DNA of 34,306 nt from Acidimicrobiaceae bacterium (GCA_009842325.1 VYFQ01000009.1:1-34306); one strand, 5' to 3'; shown: positions 24,387 through 33,579, counted from the first letter of the stretch. The notes: generated from the letters alone by a model not told the origin. A program made the numbers and translations.

Positions 24387-24502
24387 TTAAGCCAATCCAG
24401 TCATCAAGTCCAATCTTGTCATTTCTCCGGTTGCTGGGTTTCTGGTTGGCGCCACTAGGGCACCGCGGGGTCGCCGCGGGGTCGCCGGTAGCCTGATCGG
24501 CC
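24387..24502. promoter_or_regulatory. Divergent intergenic region between PTS operon and ileS
   Basis: These 116 bases must hold the PTS operon promoter (minus) and the ileS promoter (plus). An 11-base tandem duplication, CCGCGGGGTCG, occupies 24463-24473 and 24474-24484, just before ileS. I could not assign convincing -35/-10 pairs. ileS itself lacks a clear ribosome-binding site here. Confidence 0.5.
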
Positions 24503-27500
24503 ATGACTGAAGGCGGCAGCAAGCCGTATCCCGAGGTCGGCAGCCCCGACTTCCCGGCCATCGAGCGCCGGGTCCTGGCTCGCTGGAAGGCCGAGGGGAC
24601 CTTCGAGCAGTCGGTGAGAGCCCGACCCCCCGAACGGGACTGGGTCTTCTACGACGGCCCGCCGTTCGCCAACGGGCTCCCCCACCACGGCCACCTGCTC
24701 ACCGGCTACGTCAAGGATGTCGTGCCCCGGTACCAGACCATGCGGGGCAACCGGGTGGACCGGCGCTTCGGGTGGGACTGCCACGGGTTGCCGGCCGAGA
24801 TGGAGACCGAGCGTGAGCTGGGGGTGGCCGGCCGGGCCGCGGTCCAGGAGTTCGGCATAGCCGAGTTCAACCAGCGCTGCCGCCAGTCCGTTGTCCGCTA
24901 CACGCAGGAGTGGGAGGACACGGTCACCCGCCAGGCCCGCTGGGTCGACTTCGGCAACGACTACAAGACCATGGACCTGCCCTATATGGAGTCGGTCATG
25001 TGGGCCTTCGCCCAGCTCCATCGCAAGGGACTGGTGTACGAGGCGTACCGGGTCATGCCGTACTCATGGGGCGCGGAGACGCCCCTGTCGAACTTCGAGA
25101 TCCGTCTCGACGACGCCACCCGGCCCCGCCAGGACCCGGCCATCACCGTGGCGTTCGACCTGGTGCCGGCGCCCGGCGATCCCGGGCCGATGCGCATGCT
25201 GGCCTGGACCACCACGCCATGGACGCTGCCGTCGAATTTGGTGCTGGCGGTGGGCCCCGACATCTCCTACGCAGTGATGGAAGAGGACGGCATCCACTAC
25301 GTGCTGGCCGCCGACAGGGTGGCCGCCTACGACGCCCAGCTGTCGCAGGCCCGCCTCGTCGGAACGGTCCGCGGCGCTGAACTGGTGGGCCGCAGCTACG
25401 TCCCGCTGTTCGACTTCTTCGCCCACCGCACCGAGGCCTTCCGGGTGCTGGCCGGCGACTTCGTGGACACCGCCGAGGGCACCGGCATCGTCCATGCCGC
25501 CCCCGGCTTCGGCGCCGAGGACCAGGAAGTTTGCGAGGCCAACGGCATCGCCATCGCCGACGCCGTGCCGGTCGACGACCGCGGGCGGTTCACCGAGCCC
25601 GTGTCGACGTGGGCCGGAACCAACGTGTTCGAGGCCAACGCCGGGATCATCCGCCATCTCAAGGACGAAGGCCGCATCGTCCGCCATGACAGCTACGAGC
25701 ACAACTACCCGTACTGCTGGCGCACCGACACCCCCATCATCTACCGGGCCATCAACAGTTGGTACGTGGAGGTGACCGCCATCCGGGACCGGCTGGTGGA
25801 GCTGAACCAGCAGATCAACTGGGTGCCGGACCATGTGCGCGACGGCCGGTTCGGCATGTGGCTCGAAGGCGCTCGCGACTGGTCGATCAGCCGCAACCGG
25901 TTCTGGGGCTCGCCCATACCCGTGTGGCGCAGCGACGACCCCGATTACCCGCGGATCGACGTGTACGGCTCGCTGGACGAGCTCGAGCGCGACTTCGGCG
26001 TGCGGCCCGACGACCTGCACCGGCCCTTCATCGACGCCCTCACCCGCCCCAACCCCGACGATCCCACCGGGCAGTCGGTCATGCGGCGGGTGCCCGAGGT
26101 ACTCGACTGCTGGTTCGAGTCGGGATCGATGCCCTTCGCGCAGGTGCACTACCCCTTCGAGAACACCGAGTGGTTCGAGAGCCACTTCCCGGCCGACTTC
26201 ATCGTGGAGTACATCAACCAGACCCGGGGCTGGTTCTACACCCTGCACGTGCTGGCCGGGGCGCTGTTCGACCGGCCCGCCTTCTCCAACGTGATCTGCC
26301 ACGGGATCCTGCTGGCCGCCGACGGCGCCAAGCTCTCCAAGAAGCTGCGCAACTACACCGAGCCCACCGACATCTTCGAGAACCAGGGGGCCGACGCCCT
26401 GCGCTGGTACCTGATGGCGGCCAACATCGTGCGGGGCGGCGACCTGCGGATCAACGACGACGGCATCGACGAGGTCACCCGCCAGATCCTGCTGCCCATC
26501 TGGAACGCCTATTCGTTCTTCACCATGTACGCCAACGCCGAGGGCTACGCCGCCCAGCGGCGCACCGACAGCGACGACGTGCTCGACCGGTATGTCCTGG
26601 CCCGGACCCGCACGCTGGTGGAACGGGTCGCCGAACGGATGGACGCCTATGACCTGCCCGGGGGCGCAGCCGAGATTGCGGCCTTCATCGATGCCTTGAA
26701 CAACTGGTACATCCGCCGCTCCCGGGACCGCTTCTGGAACGCAGGCGGCGCCGACACCGACCGGGCCGCCTTCGACACCCTCTACGTGGTGCTCACCACC
26801 CTGACCAGGGTGGCCGCGCCGTTCCTGCCCATGATCGCCGAGGAGATCCACGGCGGGCTCACCGGCGGCGCCTCGGTGCACCTAGCCGACTGGCCCGACC
26901 CCGACGCCGAGGGCTTGCCCGCCAACGACGCACTGGTGGCCCGCATGGAGCGCCTGCGCGACGCGGCCTCAGCTGCGCTGCGGGTGCGCGAGGACGCCGG
27001 GCTGCGGGTGCGCCTGCCGCTGGCCTGGGCCGTCGTGGCCGGCGACGGTGCCGAGGACCTGGCCCCGCTGGCCGACCTGCTGGCCGACGAGATCAATGTC
27101 AAGTCGGTGGTGCTGACCGACGACCTCGCGGCGCACGCCTCCCTGGTGCTGCGACCCAACGGCGCAGTGCTGGGCCCCCGTCTCGGCGGGTCGGTGCAGG
27201 AGGTGTTCAAAGCGGCCCGCTCCGGCGACTGGACCCGCAACGACGACGGCACCGTGACCGCGGCCGGCCACGAACTGGAGGCGGGCAGCTTCGAGTTGGC
27301 CGTGGAGGCGTCGGAGGGCGGCGCGGCCGCCGGGCTGCAGTCCGGCGACGCGGTGGTCGTGCTCGACACCGCGGTCACCCCTGACCTGGAGGCCGAGGGC
27401 TGGGCCCGCGACGCGGTGCGGGTGATCCAGGACTGCCGGCGCCTCGACGGCTACGTGGTGACCGACCGCATCCAGGTGTCGCTGGCGCTGGCCTCGGCCG

Positions 27501-27745
27501 AGCAGGCCGCGGCCGTGCAGCAGTGGCGCGACTATGTGGCCGAGCAGGTGCTGGCCACCGACTTTGAGGTCGCCGCGCTCAGTGAAGGCGACACGGCCGG
27601 AGCAGCTGGGCCAAGTGCGACGAGCCGCCGGCTGGCCGGTTTCGTGGCCCACGATGTCACCGTCGACGGCCAGCCGGCCCGCTGCCTGCTGGCCCCTAGC
27701 TCAGTTGAGCCGCGCCAACGCGGCGACAGCACCCGTCACCGCTGA
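24503..27745 (+). CDS. ileS: Isoleucyl-tRNA synthetase, type 2
   Basis: The protein has 1080 residues. The catalytic Rossmann core has the HIGH-type motif P-HHGH (61-64) and the KMSKS-type motif K610-L-S-K-K. GWDCHGLPAEMETE and the editing domain segments (WTTTPWTLPSN, GTGIVHAAPGFGAEDQEV) fix isoleucine specificity and hydrolytic proofreading. WFESGSMPFAQ and FIVEYINQTRGWFYTLHVL follow. The anticodon-binding and C-terminal domains run from about residue 680. The KLSKK form, PFANGLPHHGHLLTG and the C-terminal layout match the type-2 (archaeal/eukaryotic-like) IleRS found in many actinobacteria, which is generally less sensitive to mupirocin. The HxGH order is canonical. It charges tRNA-Ile in the cytoplasm. 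ATG 24503 begins the conserved leader (YPEVGSPDFPAIERRVLARW). Confidence 0.97.
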   Translation: MTEGGSKPYPEVGSPDFPAIERRVLARWKAEGTFEQSVRARPPERDWVFYDGPPFANGLPHHGHLLTGYVKDVVPRYQTMRGNRVDRRFGWDCHGLPAEMETERELGVAGRAAVQEFGIAEFNQRCRQSVVRYTQEWEDTVTRQARWVDFGNDYKTMDLPYMESVMWAFAQLHRKGLVYEAYRVMPYSWGAETPLSNFEIRLDDATRPRQDPAITVAFDLVPAPGDPGPMRMLAWTTTPWTLPSNLVLAVGPDISYAVMEEDGIHYVLAADRVAAYDAQLSQARLVGTVRGAELVGRSYVPLFDFFAHRTEAFRVLAGDFVDTAEGTGIVHAAPGFGAEDQEVCEANGIAIADAVPVDDRGRFTEPVSTWAGTNVFEANAGIIRHLKDEGRIVRHDSYEHNYPYCWRTDTPIIYRAINSWYVEVTAIRDRLVELNQQINWVPDHVRDGRFGMWLEGARDWSISRNRFWGSPIPVWRSDDPDYPRIDVYGSLDELERDFGVRPDDLHRPFIDALTRPNPDDPTGQSVMRRVPEVLDCWFESGSMPFAQVHYPFENTEWFESHFPADFIVEYINQTRGWFYTLHVLAGALFDRPAFSNVICHGILLAADGAKLSKKLRNYTEPTDIFENQGADALRWYLMAANIVRGGDLRINDDGIDEVTRQILLPIWNAYSFFTMYANAEGYAAQRRTDSDDVLDRYVLARTRTLVERVAERMDAYDLPGGAAEIAAFIDALNNWYIRRSRDRFWNAGGADTDRAAFDTLYVVLTTLTRVAAPFLPMIAEEIHGGLTGGASVHLADWPDPDAEGLPANDALVARMERLRDAASAALRVREDAGLRVRLPLAWAVVAGDGAEDLAPLADLLADEINVKSVVLTDDLAAHASLVLRPNGAVLGPRLGGSVQEVFKAARSGDWTRNDDGTVTAAGHELEAGSFELAVEASEGGAAAGLQSGDAVVVLDTAVTPDLEAEGWARDAVRVIQDCRRLDGYVVTDRIQVSLALASAEQAAAVQQWRDYVAEQVLATDFEVAALSEGDTAGAAGPSATSRRLAGFVAHDVTVDGQPARCLLAPSSVEPRQRGDSTRHR

Positions 27746-27776
27746 CCCTCAGCGAAGGACTCGGCCGGACCGGCCG

Positions 27777-28031
27777 TCAGGACCGCTTGCGACCCCTCTT
27801 GTGGCCGTCGGCAAGCACCTTGCCGTACAACCCGTCGGCCGCGCTACTGCCGGAGAAGTTGGCACTTTGGACCCCGCCGCCTGAGACGTGCATGGCCTCC
27901 CCCACCTGTCTCGCCGCTTCCTTGGCTGGATCGGGCGTCGACTCCCCCTTCGGGGCGTGCGCTACGTGCATCAGGAAATCGCCAGCAGCCTTCAGGAAGC
28001 TGAGGATGCGCTTGAGGGCTCTACGGGTCAT
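27777..28031 (-). CDS. Small basic protein of unknown function
   Basis: The 84-residue protein has no recognised domain. It begins with a basic amphipathic helix (MTRRALKRILSFLKAAGDFL), has a Gly/Ser-rich middle (HVSGGGVQSANFSGSSAADG) and ends in a very basic tail (HKRGRKRS). The start is supported by AAGGA six bases before ATG 28031. A plus-strand open frame across the same bases has Pro/Cys-rich, protein-unlike composition and no ribosome-binding site, so the minus frame is preferred. It lies between ileS and the oxygenase gene, on the same strand as the latter and about 50 bases behind its stop. The basic tail would suit nucleic-acid or membrane contact, but this is only a guess. Confidence 0.5.
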   Translation of the reverse strand: MTRRALKRILSFLKAAGDFLMHVAHAPKGESTPDPAKEAARQVGEAMHVSGGGVQSANFSGSSAADGLYGKVLADGHKRGRKRS

Positions 28032-28079
28032 CTTGGATCCTTGTGGGCGGTGCCCCCGGATGGGCTTCCAACCTAGCAG

Positions 28080-29051
28080 CTAGCTGCCTTCTAGGCGGCG
28101 GCCGTCCTCTACCAGGTTGATCTCCCAGATGACCTTGTCGAGGGCGTCGGCCGAGGTGATGGTGGGGAACCTCAGAGGGTGCTCGTCGGTCACGCAGGTG
28201 GGCAGCGGCGACAGGATCGTCCACGGCGTGGGATGGGCGAACTGGACCACCGAGTAGCGGTCGCCGGTCTGGCCCTCGGTGGCCATCACCCGATGGATGC
28301 CGGCGCCGATCACGCCGTTGGTGAGGTGCTCCAGCATCATGCCGGTGTTGATGATGGCGCTTCCCTCCGGCGGGATGGCGTCAACCCAGCCACCGCTGGT
28401 GCGCACCTGCAAGCCGGGCGCGGTGGCCCTAGGAAGCATGGTGATGAGGTTGATGTCGCCGTGCTCGGCGGCCCACATGAAGCCCTCTGAGGGCGCGGTC
28501 TCCATGGGCGGGTAGTGGATCGCCCGGTTGAGGGTCGCTCCGTGCTCGAGCATGACATCGAAGAACTCCTCGTGGATACCCAGACCGACCGCGATCACCC
28601 GCAGCACACGGCGCTGGATGTCGAGCACGGAGGCGTGGAACCCGAGCAGCAGCTCGGTGACGCCCGGCTGGTCGTCTTCGGGCAGGGTGGGCGGCCCGTA
28701 GCGGTGGGGATACCGCTGGCGGAGCGGGTGGCCCGGCGGCGCGGGCTCGCCCCAGTTGAGCATCTCCTTGAGGTCGGGGATGTCGGAGATGGCGGCCGTC
28801 TCGGTCATCATCGGCGTGTAGCCGGTCTGACCGTGCGAACCGGCCACGATGTAGCGGTCCTTGCGATCCTGGGGAAGGCCGAAGAAGGCCTCCAGTTGCC
28901 CGTAGGCCTCGTCGATCACGCCCGCTCCAAGGTCGTGGGCCACGTAGACGAAGCCGGTGGCCAGGCTGCGCATCACGCCGTCCACCACCGCGGCCCGCTG
29001 GGCTTGATTGCCCCGCTCGAAGGCCACCAAATCGACGTCGAGTATCTCCAC
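28080..29051 (-). CDS. Isopenicillin N synthase-like Fe(II)/2-oxoglutarate oxygenase
   Basis: The protein has 323 residues. The start EILDVDLVAFERG and the N-terminal DIOX_N-type domain (about 3-115) are typical of the IPNS/gibberellin-oxidase group. The C-terminal 2OG-FeII domain has the iron ligands H197-G-D199 (EHGDINLITML) and H253 (GIHRVM), and the 2OG-binding R265-Y-S267. INTGMMLEHLTNG before the distal histidine is a group hallmark. These enzymes hydroxylate or cyclise small metabolites using O2; the substrate is unknown. GTG 29051 is chosen because the family starts here. A much longer upstream frame runs antisense to nrdA and is a shadow. It is divergent from nrdA (183 bases apart). 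Confidence 0.85.
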   Translation of the reverse strand: MEILDVDLVAFERGNQAQRAAVVDGVMRSLATGFVYVAHDLGAGVIDEAYGQLEAFFGLPQDRKDRYIVAGSHGQTGYTPMMTETAAISDIPDLKEMLNWGEPAPPGHPLRQRYPHRYGPPTLPEDDQPGVTELLLGFHASVLDIQRRVLRVIAVGLGIHEEFFDVMLEHGATLNRAIHYPPMETAPSEGFMWAAEHGDINLITMLPRATAPGLQVRTSGGWVDAIPPEGSAIINTGMMLEHLTNGVIGAGIHRVMATEGQTGDRYSVVQFAHPTPWTILSPLPTCVTDEHPLRFPTITSADALDKVIWEINLVEDGRRLEGS

Positions 29052-29116
29052 CCGCGCAACGCTAGTCGCACGCGGCGAGCAAGAAGCCCTGCTCAGCGGG
29101 GTGGACGCGGCGCAAT

Positions 29117-29146
29117 TTGACACGCGTGTAGTTACGGTGCTGTAAT
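29117..29146 (+). promoter_or_regulatory. Sigma70-type promoter of nrdAB with embedded palindrome
   Basis: TTGACA (29117-29122) and TGTAAT (29141-29146) are spaced by 18 bases, and TGC before the -10 makes it an extended type. The palindrome ACACGCGTGT (29120-29129) overlaps the -35, where a repressor such as NrdR could act; it only loosely resembles an NrdR box. The leader to GTG 29235 is about 80 bases. Confidence 0.65.
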
Positions 29147-29234
29147 TCAGGCTCCGAAGTTGTGGCCGGTCTTGAGCGGGGTCCACAGCTCTTGGGGCAT
29201 CCGCTGAACACCGGCAAGAGGGAGGCGCACCGAC

Positions 29235-31667
29235 GTGACGATGATCCAGGATCGGCTGACCACCGTCGCGGAGATGCCACCGGCTGCGTCCGCTTCGACG
29301 ACGATGAGGGTGCGCAAGCGGAACGGCAATCTCGAGCCGGTCGACGTGAACAAGATCGTCAACGCGGTGGCCCGGGCGGCCGAAGGCCTGCTCGGCGTCG
29401 ATCCGCTGACGGTCAGCACCCGCACCATCGCCGCCCTCGCCGACGGGGCCACTACCCGCGAGCTCGACGAGTTGAGCATCCGCACCGCGGCCGGGCTCAT
29501 CGTGGAGGAGCCCAACTACTCGAAGCTTGCGGCCCGCATGCTGGCCACCTACATCGACAAGGAAGTCCGCAACCAGAACATCCCGTGGTTCTCCGAGGCC
29601 ATGGAGACCGGGCACCGGCTCGGGCTGATCGGCGACGAGACTGCGGAGTTCGTGCGGGCGCACTCCCCGGCGCTGAACGCGGCCATCGACTCCGGCCGGG
29701 ACCGCAACTTCGAGTTCTTCGGCCTGCGCACGGTGTACGACCGCTACCTGCTGCGCCATCCCGACACCCGGCTGGTAATCGAGACCCCGCAGTACTTCAT
29801 GCTCCGCGTGGCCTGCGGGCTGAGCACGAACCCCGACGAGGCCGTCGCCTTCTACGACCTGATCTCGTCACTGGCCTACTTGCCGTCCAGCCCCACCCTG
29901 TTCAACTCCGGCACGATGCACCCGCAGATGTCGAGCTGCTACCTGCTCGACTCTCCCGAGGACTCGCTGGAGGGCATCTACCAGCGCTACACCGACATCG
30001 CCCGCCTCTCGAAGTACGCGGGGGGCATCGGGGTCGGCTGGCACCGGGTCCGTTCCAAGGGATCGCTGATCCGGGGGACCAACGGGCTGTCCAACGGCAT
30101 CGTGCCGTGGCTCAAGACCCTCGACTCCTCGGTGGCCGCCGTCAACCAGGGCGGCCGGCGAAAGGGCGCGGCCTGCGTCTACCTCGAGACCTGGCACGCT
30201 GATATCGAGCAGTTCCTGGAGCTGCGCGACAACACCGGCGACCACGCCCGCCGCACCCACAACATCAACCTCGCCAACTGGGTGCCCGACCTCTTCATGG
30301 AGCGCGTGGAGCTGGACTGGCAGTGGAGCCTGTTCGACCCCAAGAAGGTGCCCGAGCTCACCGACACCTACGGCGAGGAGTTCCGGGCCATCTACGAGCA
30401 GGCCGAGGCCGACGGGCGCTTCGAGACGCAGGTTCCGGCCCGCCAGTTGTACACCCGGATGATGCGGACCCTGGCCGAGACCGGCAACGGCTGGATGACG
30501 TTCAAGGACGCCGCCAACGCCAAGTGCAACCAGACGGGCCCCGGACCCGAAGGCAATGACAACTCCCGCGACCGGGTCGTCCACCTCTCGAACCTGTGCA
30601 CCGAGATCATCGAGGTGACCAGCGCCGACGAGACCGCGGTGTGCAACCTGGGATCGGTCAACCTCGGCGCCTTCGTTCAGCGGGCGGCGACCTCCAACGG
30701 CAGCGCTCCGGTGCGCTTCGACTTCGAGCGGCTCGGCGAGGTGGTGCGGCTGGTGGTCGGCTTCCTCGACCGCGTCATAGACATCAACTACTACCCGACC
30801 GACGAGTCGGAGGCCTCCAACCGGCGCTGGCGACCGGTGGGCCTGGGCCTCATGGGCCTGCAGGACGTGTTCTTCAAGCTGGGTCTGGCCTTCGACTCAG
30901 CCGAGGCCCGCAGCCTCAGCCGCCGCATCTCCGAGGAGATCTACTTCAACGCCCTGTGGGCGTCCACCGGCCTGGCCGAGGCCAACGGGCCCCATCCCGC
31001 CTTCGCCGACACCCGGGCCGCGGCCGGCGAGCTTCAGTTCGACCTCTGGAGCACCGAGCCGTCCGATCCCGATCGCTGGGGGCCGCTGCGCGAGCGGATC
31101 GCCGAGCACGGGCTGCGCAACTCGCTGCTCATCGCTATCGCCCCGACCGCCACCATCGCAGCCATCGCCGGCTGCTACGAGTGCATCGAGCCCCAGGTGT
31201 CGAACCTGTTCAAGCGCGAGACCCTCTCGGGCGAGTTCATGCAGGTGAACCGGTACCTGGTAGCCGAGTTGAAGGCACGGGGCCTGTGGGACGACAAGAT
31301 GATCGGAGACGTCAAGAAGGCCGAGGGCTCGATCCAGCAGATCGAGCGCATCCCCGAGGACCTGCGGGCCGTCTACCGCACGGCTTGGGAGATTTCGCAG
31401 CGCTCCCTGATCGAAATGGCCGCGGACCGGGGCGCCTTCATCGACCAGAGCCAGTCGCTCAACCTCTTCATGGAGGCCCCGACCATCGGGAAGCTGTCGT
31501 CGATGTACATGCACGCGTGGAAGCAGGGCCTCAAGACCACCTACTACCTGCGCTCGAGGCCGAAGACGCGGATCAACCAGACCACCACCAACGGCTCGGG
31601 GGCTTCCGATGACGAGGCCGTGGCCTGCTCCCTGGAGAACCCTGAGACCTGCGAGGCATGCGACTGA
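29235..31667 (+). CDS. nrdA: Class Ia ribonucleoside-diphosphate reductase, alpha subunit
   Basis: The protein has 810 residues. An N-terminal ATP-cone (about 24-115; VRKRNGNLEPVDVNKIV) gives allosteric activity control. The barrel has the redox cysteines C235 (MSSCYLL) and C470 (AVCNLGSVNL), and the thiyl-radical C455 with its partners in SNLCTE. It also has PTATIAAIAGCYECIEP, and the paired tyrosines of the radical path are in TTYYLRSRP. The C-terminal CEAC is the thioredoxin/glutaredoxin-reducible pair. It reduces ribonucleoside diphosphates for DNA synthesis together with NrdB. GTG 29235 is used because AGGGAGG lies nine bases upstream; ATG 29241 is too far from it. The stop overlaps the nrdB start. 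Confidence 0.97.
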   Translation: MTMIQDRLTTVAEMPPAASASTTMRVRKRNGNLEPVDVNKIVNAVARAAEGLLGVDPLTVSTRTIAALADGATTRELDELSIRTAAGLIVEEPNYSKLAARMLATYIDKEVRNQNIPWFSEAMETGHRLGLIGDETAEFVRAHSPALNAAIDSGRDRNFEFFGLRTVYDRYLLRHPDTRLVIETPQYFMLRVACGLSTNPDEAVAFYDLISSLAYLPSSPTLFNSGTMHPQMSSCYLLDSPEDSLEGIYQRYTDIARLSKYAGGIGVGWHRVRSKGSLIRGTNGLSNGIVPWLKTLDSSVAAVNQGGRRKGAACVYLETWHADIEQFLELRDNTGDHARRTHNINLANWVPDLFMERVELDWQWSLFDPKKVPELTDTYGEEFRAIYEQAEADGRFETQVPARQLYTRMMRTLAETGNGWMTFKDAANAKCNQTGPGPEGNDNSRDRVVHLSNLCTEIIEVTSADETAVCNLGSVNLGAFVQRAATSNGSAPVRFDFERLGEVVRLVVGFLDRVIDINYYPTDESEASNRRWRPVGLGLMGLQDVFFKLGLAFDSAEARSLSRRISEEIYFNALWASTGLAEANGPHPAFADTRAAAGELQFDLWSTEPSDPDRWGPLRERIAEHGLRNSLLIAIAPTATIAAIAGCYECIEPQVSNLFKRETLSGEFMQVNRYLVAELKARGLWDDKMIGDVKKAEGSIQQIERIPEDLRAVYRTAWEISQRSLIEMAADRGAFIDQSQSLNLFMEAPTIGKLSSMYMHAWKQGLKTTYYLRSRPKTRINQTTTNGSGASDDEAVACSLENPETCEACD

Positions 31668-32806
31668 TGGCCATCACCGACATCTCTGTCGATCATCTCG
31701 ATCTCCCGGGCCGGGACTCAGCCGTCCCCGCCCCTCCCACAGGCTTCCAGCCTGAACCGGAGGCCGAGCCCCGGCCCGGGCAGCCCACGCCGGACATCGT
31801 CGGCCGGCCCAACATCTTGGACCCGGGCTTCGACCTGACCCTGCGCCCGATGCGCTACCCGCAGTTCTTCGAGATGTACCGCGACGCGATCAAGAACACC
31901 TGGACGGTTGACGAGATCGACTTCTCCGACGATCTGGTCGACCTGGACCGCAAGCTGATGCCGGCCGAGAAGCACCTGATACGCCGGCTGGTGGCCTTCT
32001 TCGCCACCGGCGACTCGATCGTGGCCAACAACCTCGTCCTGAACCTCTACGAGCACATCAACGCTCCGGAGGCCCGGATGTACCTGTCGCGCCAGCTCTT
32101 CGAAGAGGCGCTGCACGTGCAGTTCTACCTGAACCTGCTCGACAACTACATCCCCGATCACGACGAGCGGGCCGAGGCCTTTGCCGCCATCGAGAACATC
32201 CCGTCCATACGGGCCAAGGCCGAGTTCTGCTTCAAGTGGATGGACTCGGTCGGCGACGGGCCGCTGCGCACCGCAGACGACCGGCGCCGCTTCCTGATGA
32301 ACCTGGTCTGCTTCGCGGCCTGCATCGAGGGCCTGTTCTTCTTCGCCGCCTTCGCCTACGTGTACTTCCTGCGGTCCAAGGGTCTGCTCAACGGGCTGGC
32401 AGCCGGCACGAACTGGGTGTTCCGCGACGAGTCCATGCACATGAACTTCGCCTTCGAAGTGATCCGCACCGTGCGGCAGGAGGAACCCGAGCTGTTCGAC
32501 GAGGATCTGGGCCAGCGGATCAGCGACATGCTGGCCGAGGCGGTGGACGCCGAGCACCAGTTCGCGGCGGACCTGCTGGGCGAGGGCGTGCCCGGCATGT
32601 CGGTGACCGACACCCGGTCGTACCTCGAGTACGTGGCCGACCAGCGCCTGATGCAGCTCGGCCTGCAGAGGCGCTTCGGCAGCCGCAACCCGTTCTCGTT
32701 CATGGAACTGCAGGACGTGCAGGAGCTCTCCAACTTCTTCGAGCGCACCGTGTCCGCCTACCAGGTGGGCGTGGAGGGCGAGGTCTCCTTCGACGAGGAC
32801 TTCTGA
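31667..32806 (+). CDS. nrdB: Class Ia ribonucleoside-diphosphate reductase, beta subunit
   Basis: The protein has 379 residues. The di-iron and radical residues are visible: D116 (FFATGDSIVANN), E147, H150 and the tyrosyl-radical Y154 (EEALHVQFY), a second helix pair with CIEGLFFFAAF, and RDESMHMNF. The tyrosine puts it in class Ia rather than Ic. The N-terminal 50 residues are a Pro/Glu-rich extension. I chose ATG 31667, which shares its A with the nrdA stop (TGATG) and has GAGG ten bases upstream. The ATG at 31658 is only one base from that GAGG. It generates the radical that NrdA uses; the two are translationally coupled. Confidence 0.95.
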   Translation: MAITDISVDHLDLPGRDSAVPAPPTGFQPEPEAEPRPGQPTPDIVGRPNILDPGFDLTLRPMRYPQFFEMYRDAIKNTWTVDEIDFSDDLVDLDRKLMPAEKHLIRRLVAFFATGDSIVANNLVLNLYEHINAPEARMYLSRQLFEEALHVQFYLNLLDNYIPDHDERAEAFAAIENIPSIRAKAEFCFKWMDSVGDGPLRTADDRRRFLMNLVCFAACIEGLFFFAAFAYVYFLRSKGLLNGLAAGTNWVFRDESMHMNFAFEVIRTVRQEEPELFDEDLGQRISDMLAEAVDAEHQFAADLLGEGVPGMSVTDTRSYLEYVADQRLMQLGLQRRFGSRNPFSFMELQDVQELSNFFERTVSAYQVGVEGEVSFDEDF

Positions 32807-32882
32807 GGAGCCGAGCGGGCAGCGGCGCCCGGTCGAGGCTGGGGTGTCCGTAATTGGCGAATCATGTGATACACAAGGCGCC

Positions 32883-33536
32883 ATGCTGAGATTCGCAGAG
32901 GAGATCGTCCTGCTGACACTGCGGGACGAAGACGGCAAGTTCCTGTCGGTGCCGGCCATGTCGATGCAGCACGCGCTGGCTGGCGCCGTGCTCATGGACC
33001 TGGCTCTGGAGAACCGGATCGACACCGACCCCGAGAACCTCGTCCTGATCGACTCCACACCGGTGGGCGACAGCCTGCTCGATCCGACGCTGGAGCAGAT
33101 CGCGGCCGGCGAGCAGCACGACGCCCGCCACTGGGTGGAGCAGACGGCCAGGCAGTCCGACGAGATCCGGGAGGAGGCGCTGGCCCGCCTCGTCGAGCGC
33201 GGCATCCTCGAGCAGCACGACGAGCGGTTCCTTTGGGTGTTCCGGTCCCGGCGCTACCCGATAGTCGACGGCAAAGAAGACCGCGAGGTGAAGCTGCGGA
33301 TCCTGGGCGTGCTCCTCAGCGACGAGATCCCCGATCCCCGAGACATCGTGATCATCTGCCTGGCGGACGCCTGCGGCATTCTGAACCAACTCCTGCCGAA
33401 GCGGGAGTTGTCTGGCGTCCGCGACCGCATCGAGCAGGTCCGCAAGCTGGACCTAATAGGCCAGGCCATGGCCCAGGCCATCCACGACATTGAGCTGTGG
33501 CTGGCCGCCAGCCGCATAGAAGGCCGGATGTTCTAG
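32883..33536 (+). CDS. GPP34/GOLPH3-like domain protein
   Basis: The protein has 217 residues and is almost wholly a GPP34 domain. The typical start MLRFAEEIVLLTLRDEDGKF is followed by a helix block with ALAGAVLMDLALENRID, then RILEQHDERFLWVFRSRRYPIVD and a C-terminal helical part ending IHDIELWLAAS. In eukaryotes GOLPH3 binds phosphatidylinositol-4-phosphate at the Golgi. Actinobacterial members are soluble or peripheral membrane proteins of unclear function. No signal peptide is seen. ATG 32883 begins the domain and has AAGG five bases before it; an upstream in-frame ATG adds 13 unconserved residues. It follows nrdB by 76 bases and may be read from the same transcript. Confidence 0.85.
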   Translation: MLRFAEEIVLLTLRDEDGKFLSVPAMSMQHALAGAVLMDLALENRIDTDPENLVLIDSTPVGDSLLDPTLEQIAAGEQHDARHWVEQTARQSDEIREEALARLVERGILEQHDERFLWVFRSRRYPIVDGKEDREVKLRILGVLLSDEIPDPRDIVIICLADACGILNQLLPKRELSGVRDRIEQVRKLDLIGQAMAQAIHDIELWLAASRIEGRMF

Positions 33537-33579
33537 CCCGCCAACATGGTCTAGAGCGCGCGAGCCACCGTCCGCACGG

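Noticed and set aside
24451..24502. T-box riboswitch before ileS (AGGGCACCGCGGGG resembles the T-box core)
   Set aside because: The UGGN bulge that pairs with the tRNA acceptor end is not in place, no specifier stem could be drawn in the short leader, and the match is explained by GC-rich tandem duplication.
25064..26881. 605-codon open frame antisense to ileS
   Set aside because: Composition is Gly/Val/His/Pro-rich with no domain; it is an antisense shadow typical of high-GC genes.
24503..27745. Swapped HIGH motif (GxHH) linked to mupirocin hyper-resistance
   Set aside because: The motif reads HHGH, which keeps the canonical HxGH order.
27762..27776. ileS terminator (CGGCCG-GAC-CGGCCG)
   Set aside because: The stem is only six pairs with no U-tract and such GC palindromes are common here.
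31718..33205. 495-codon open frame antisense to nrdB and the GPP34 gene
   Set aside because: It spans two well-supported genes and has no recognisable protein features.
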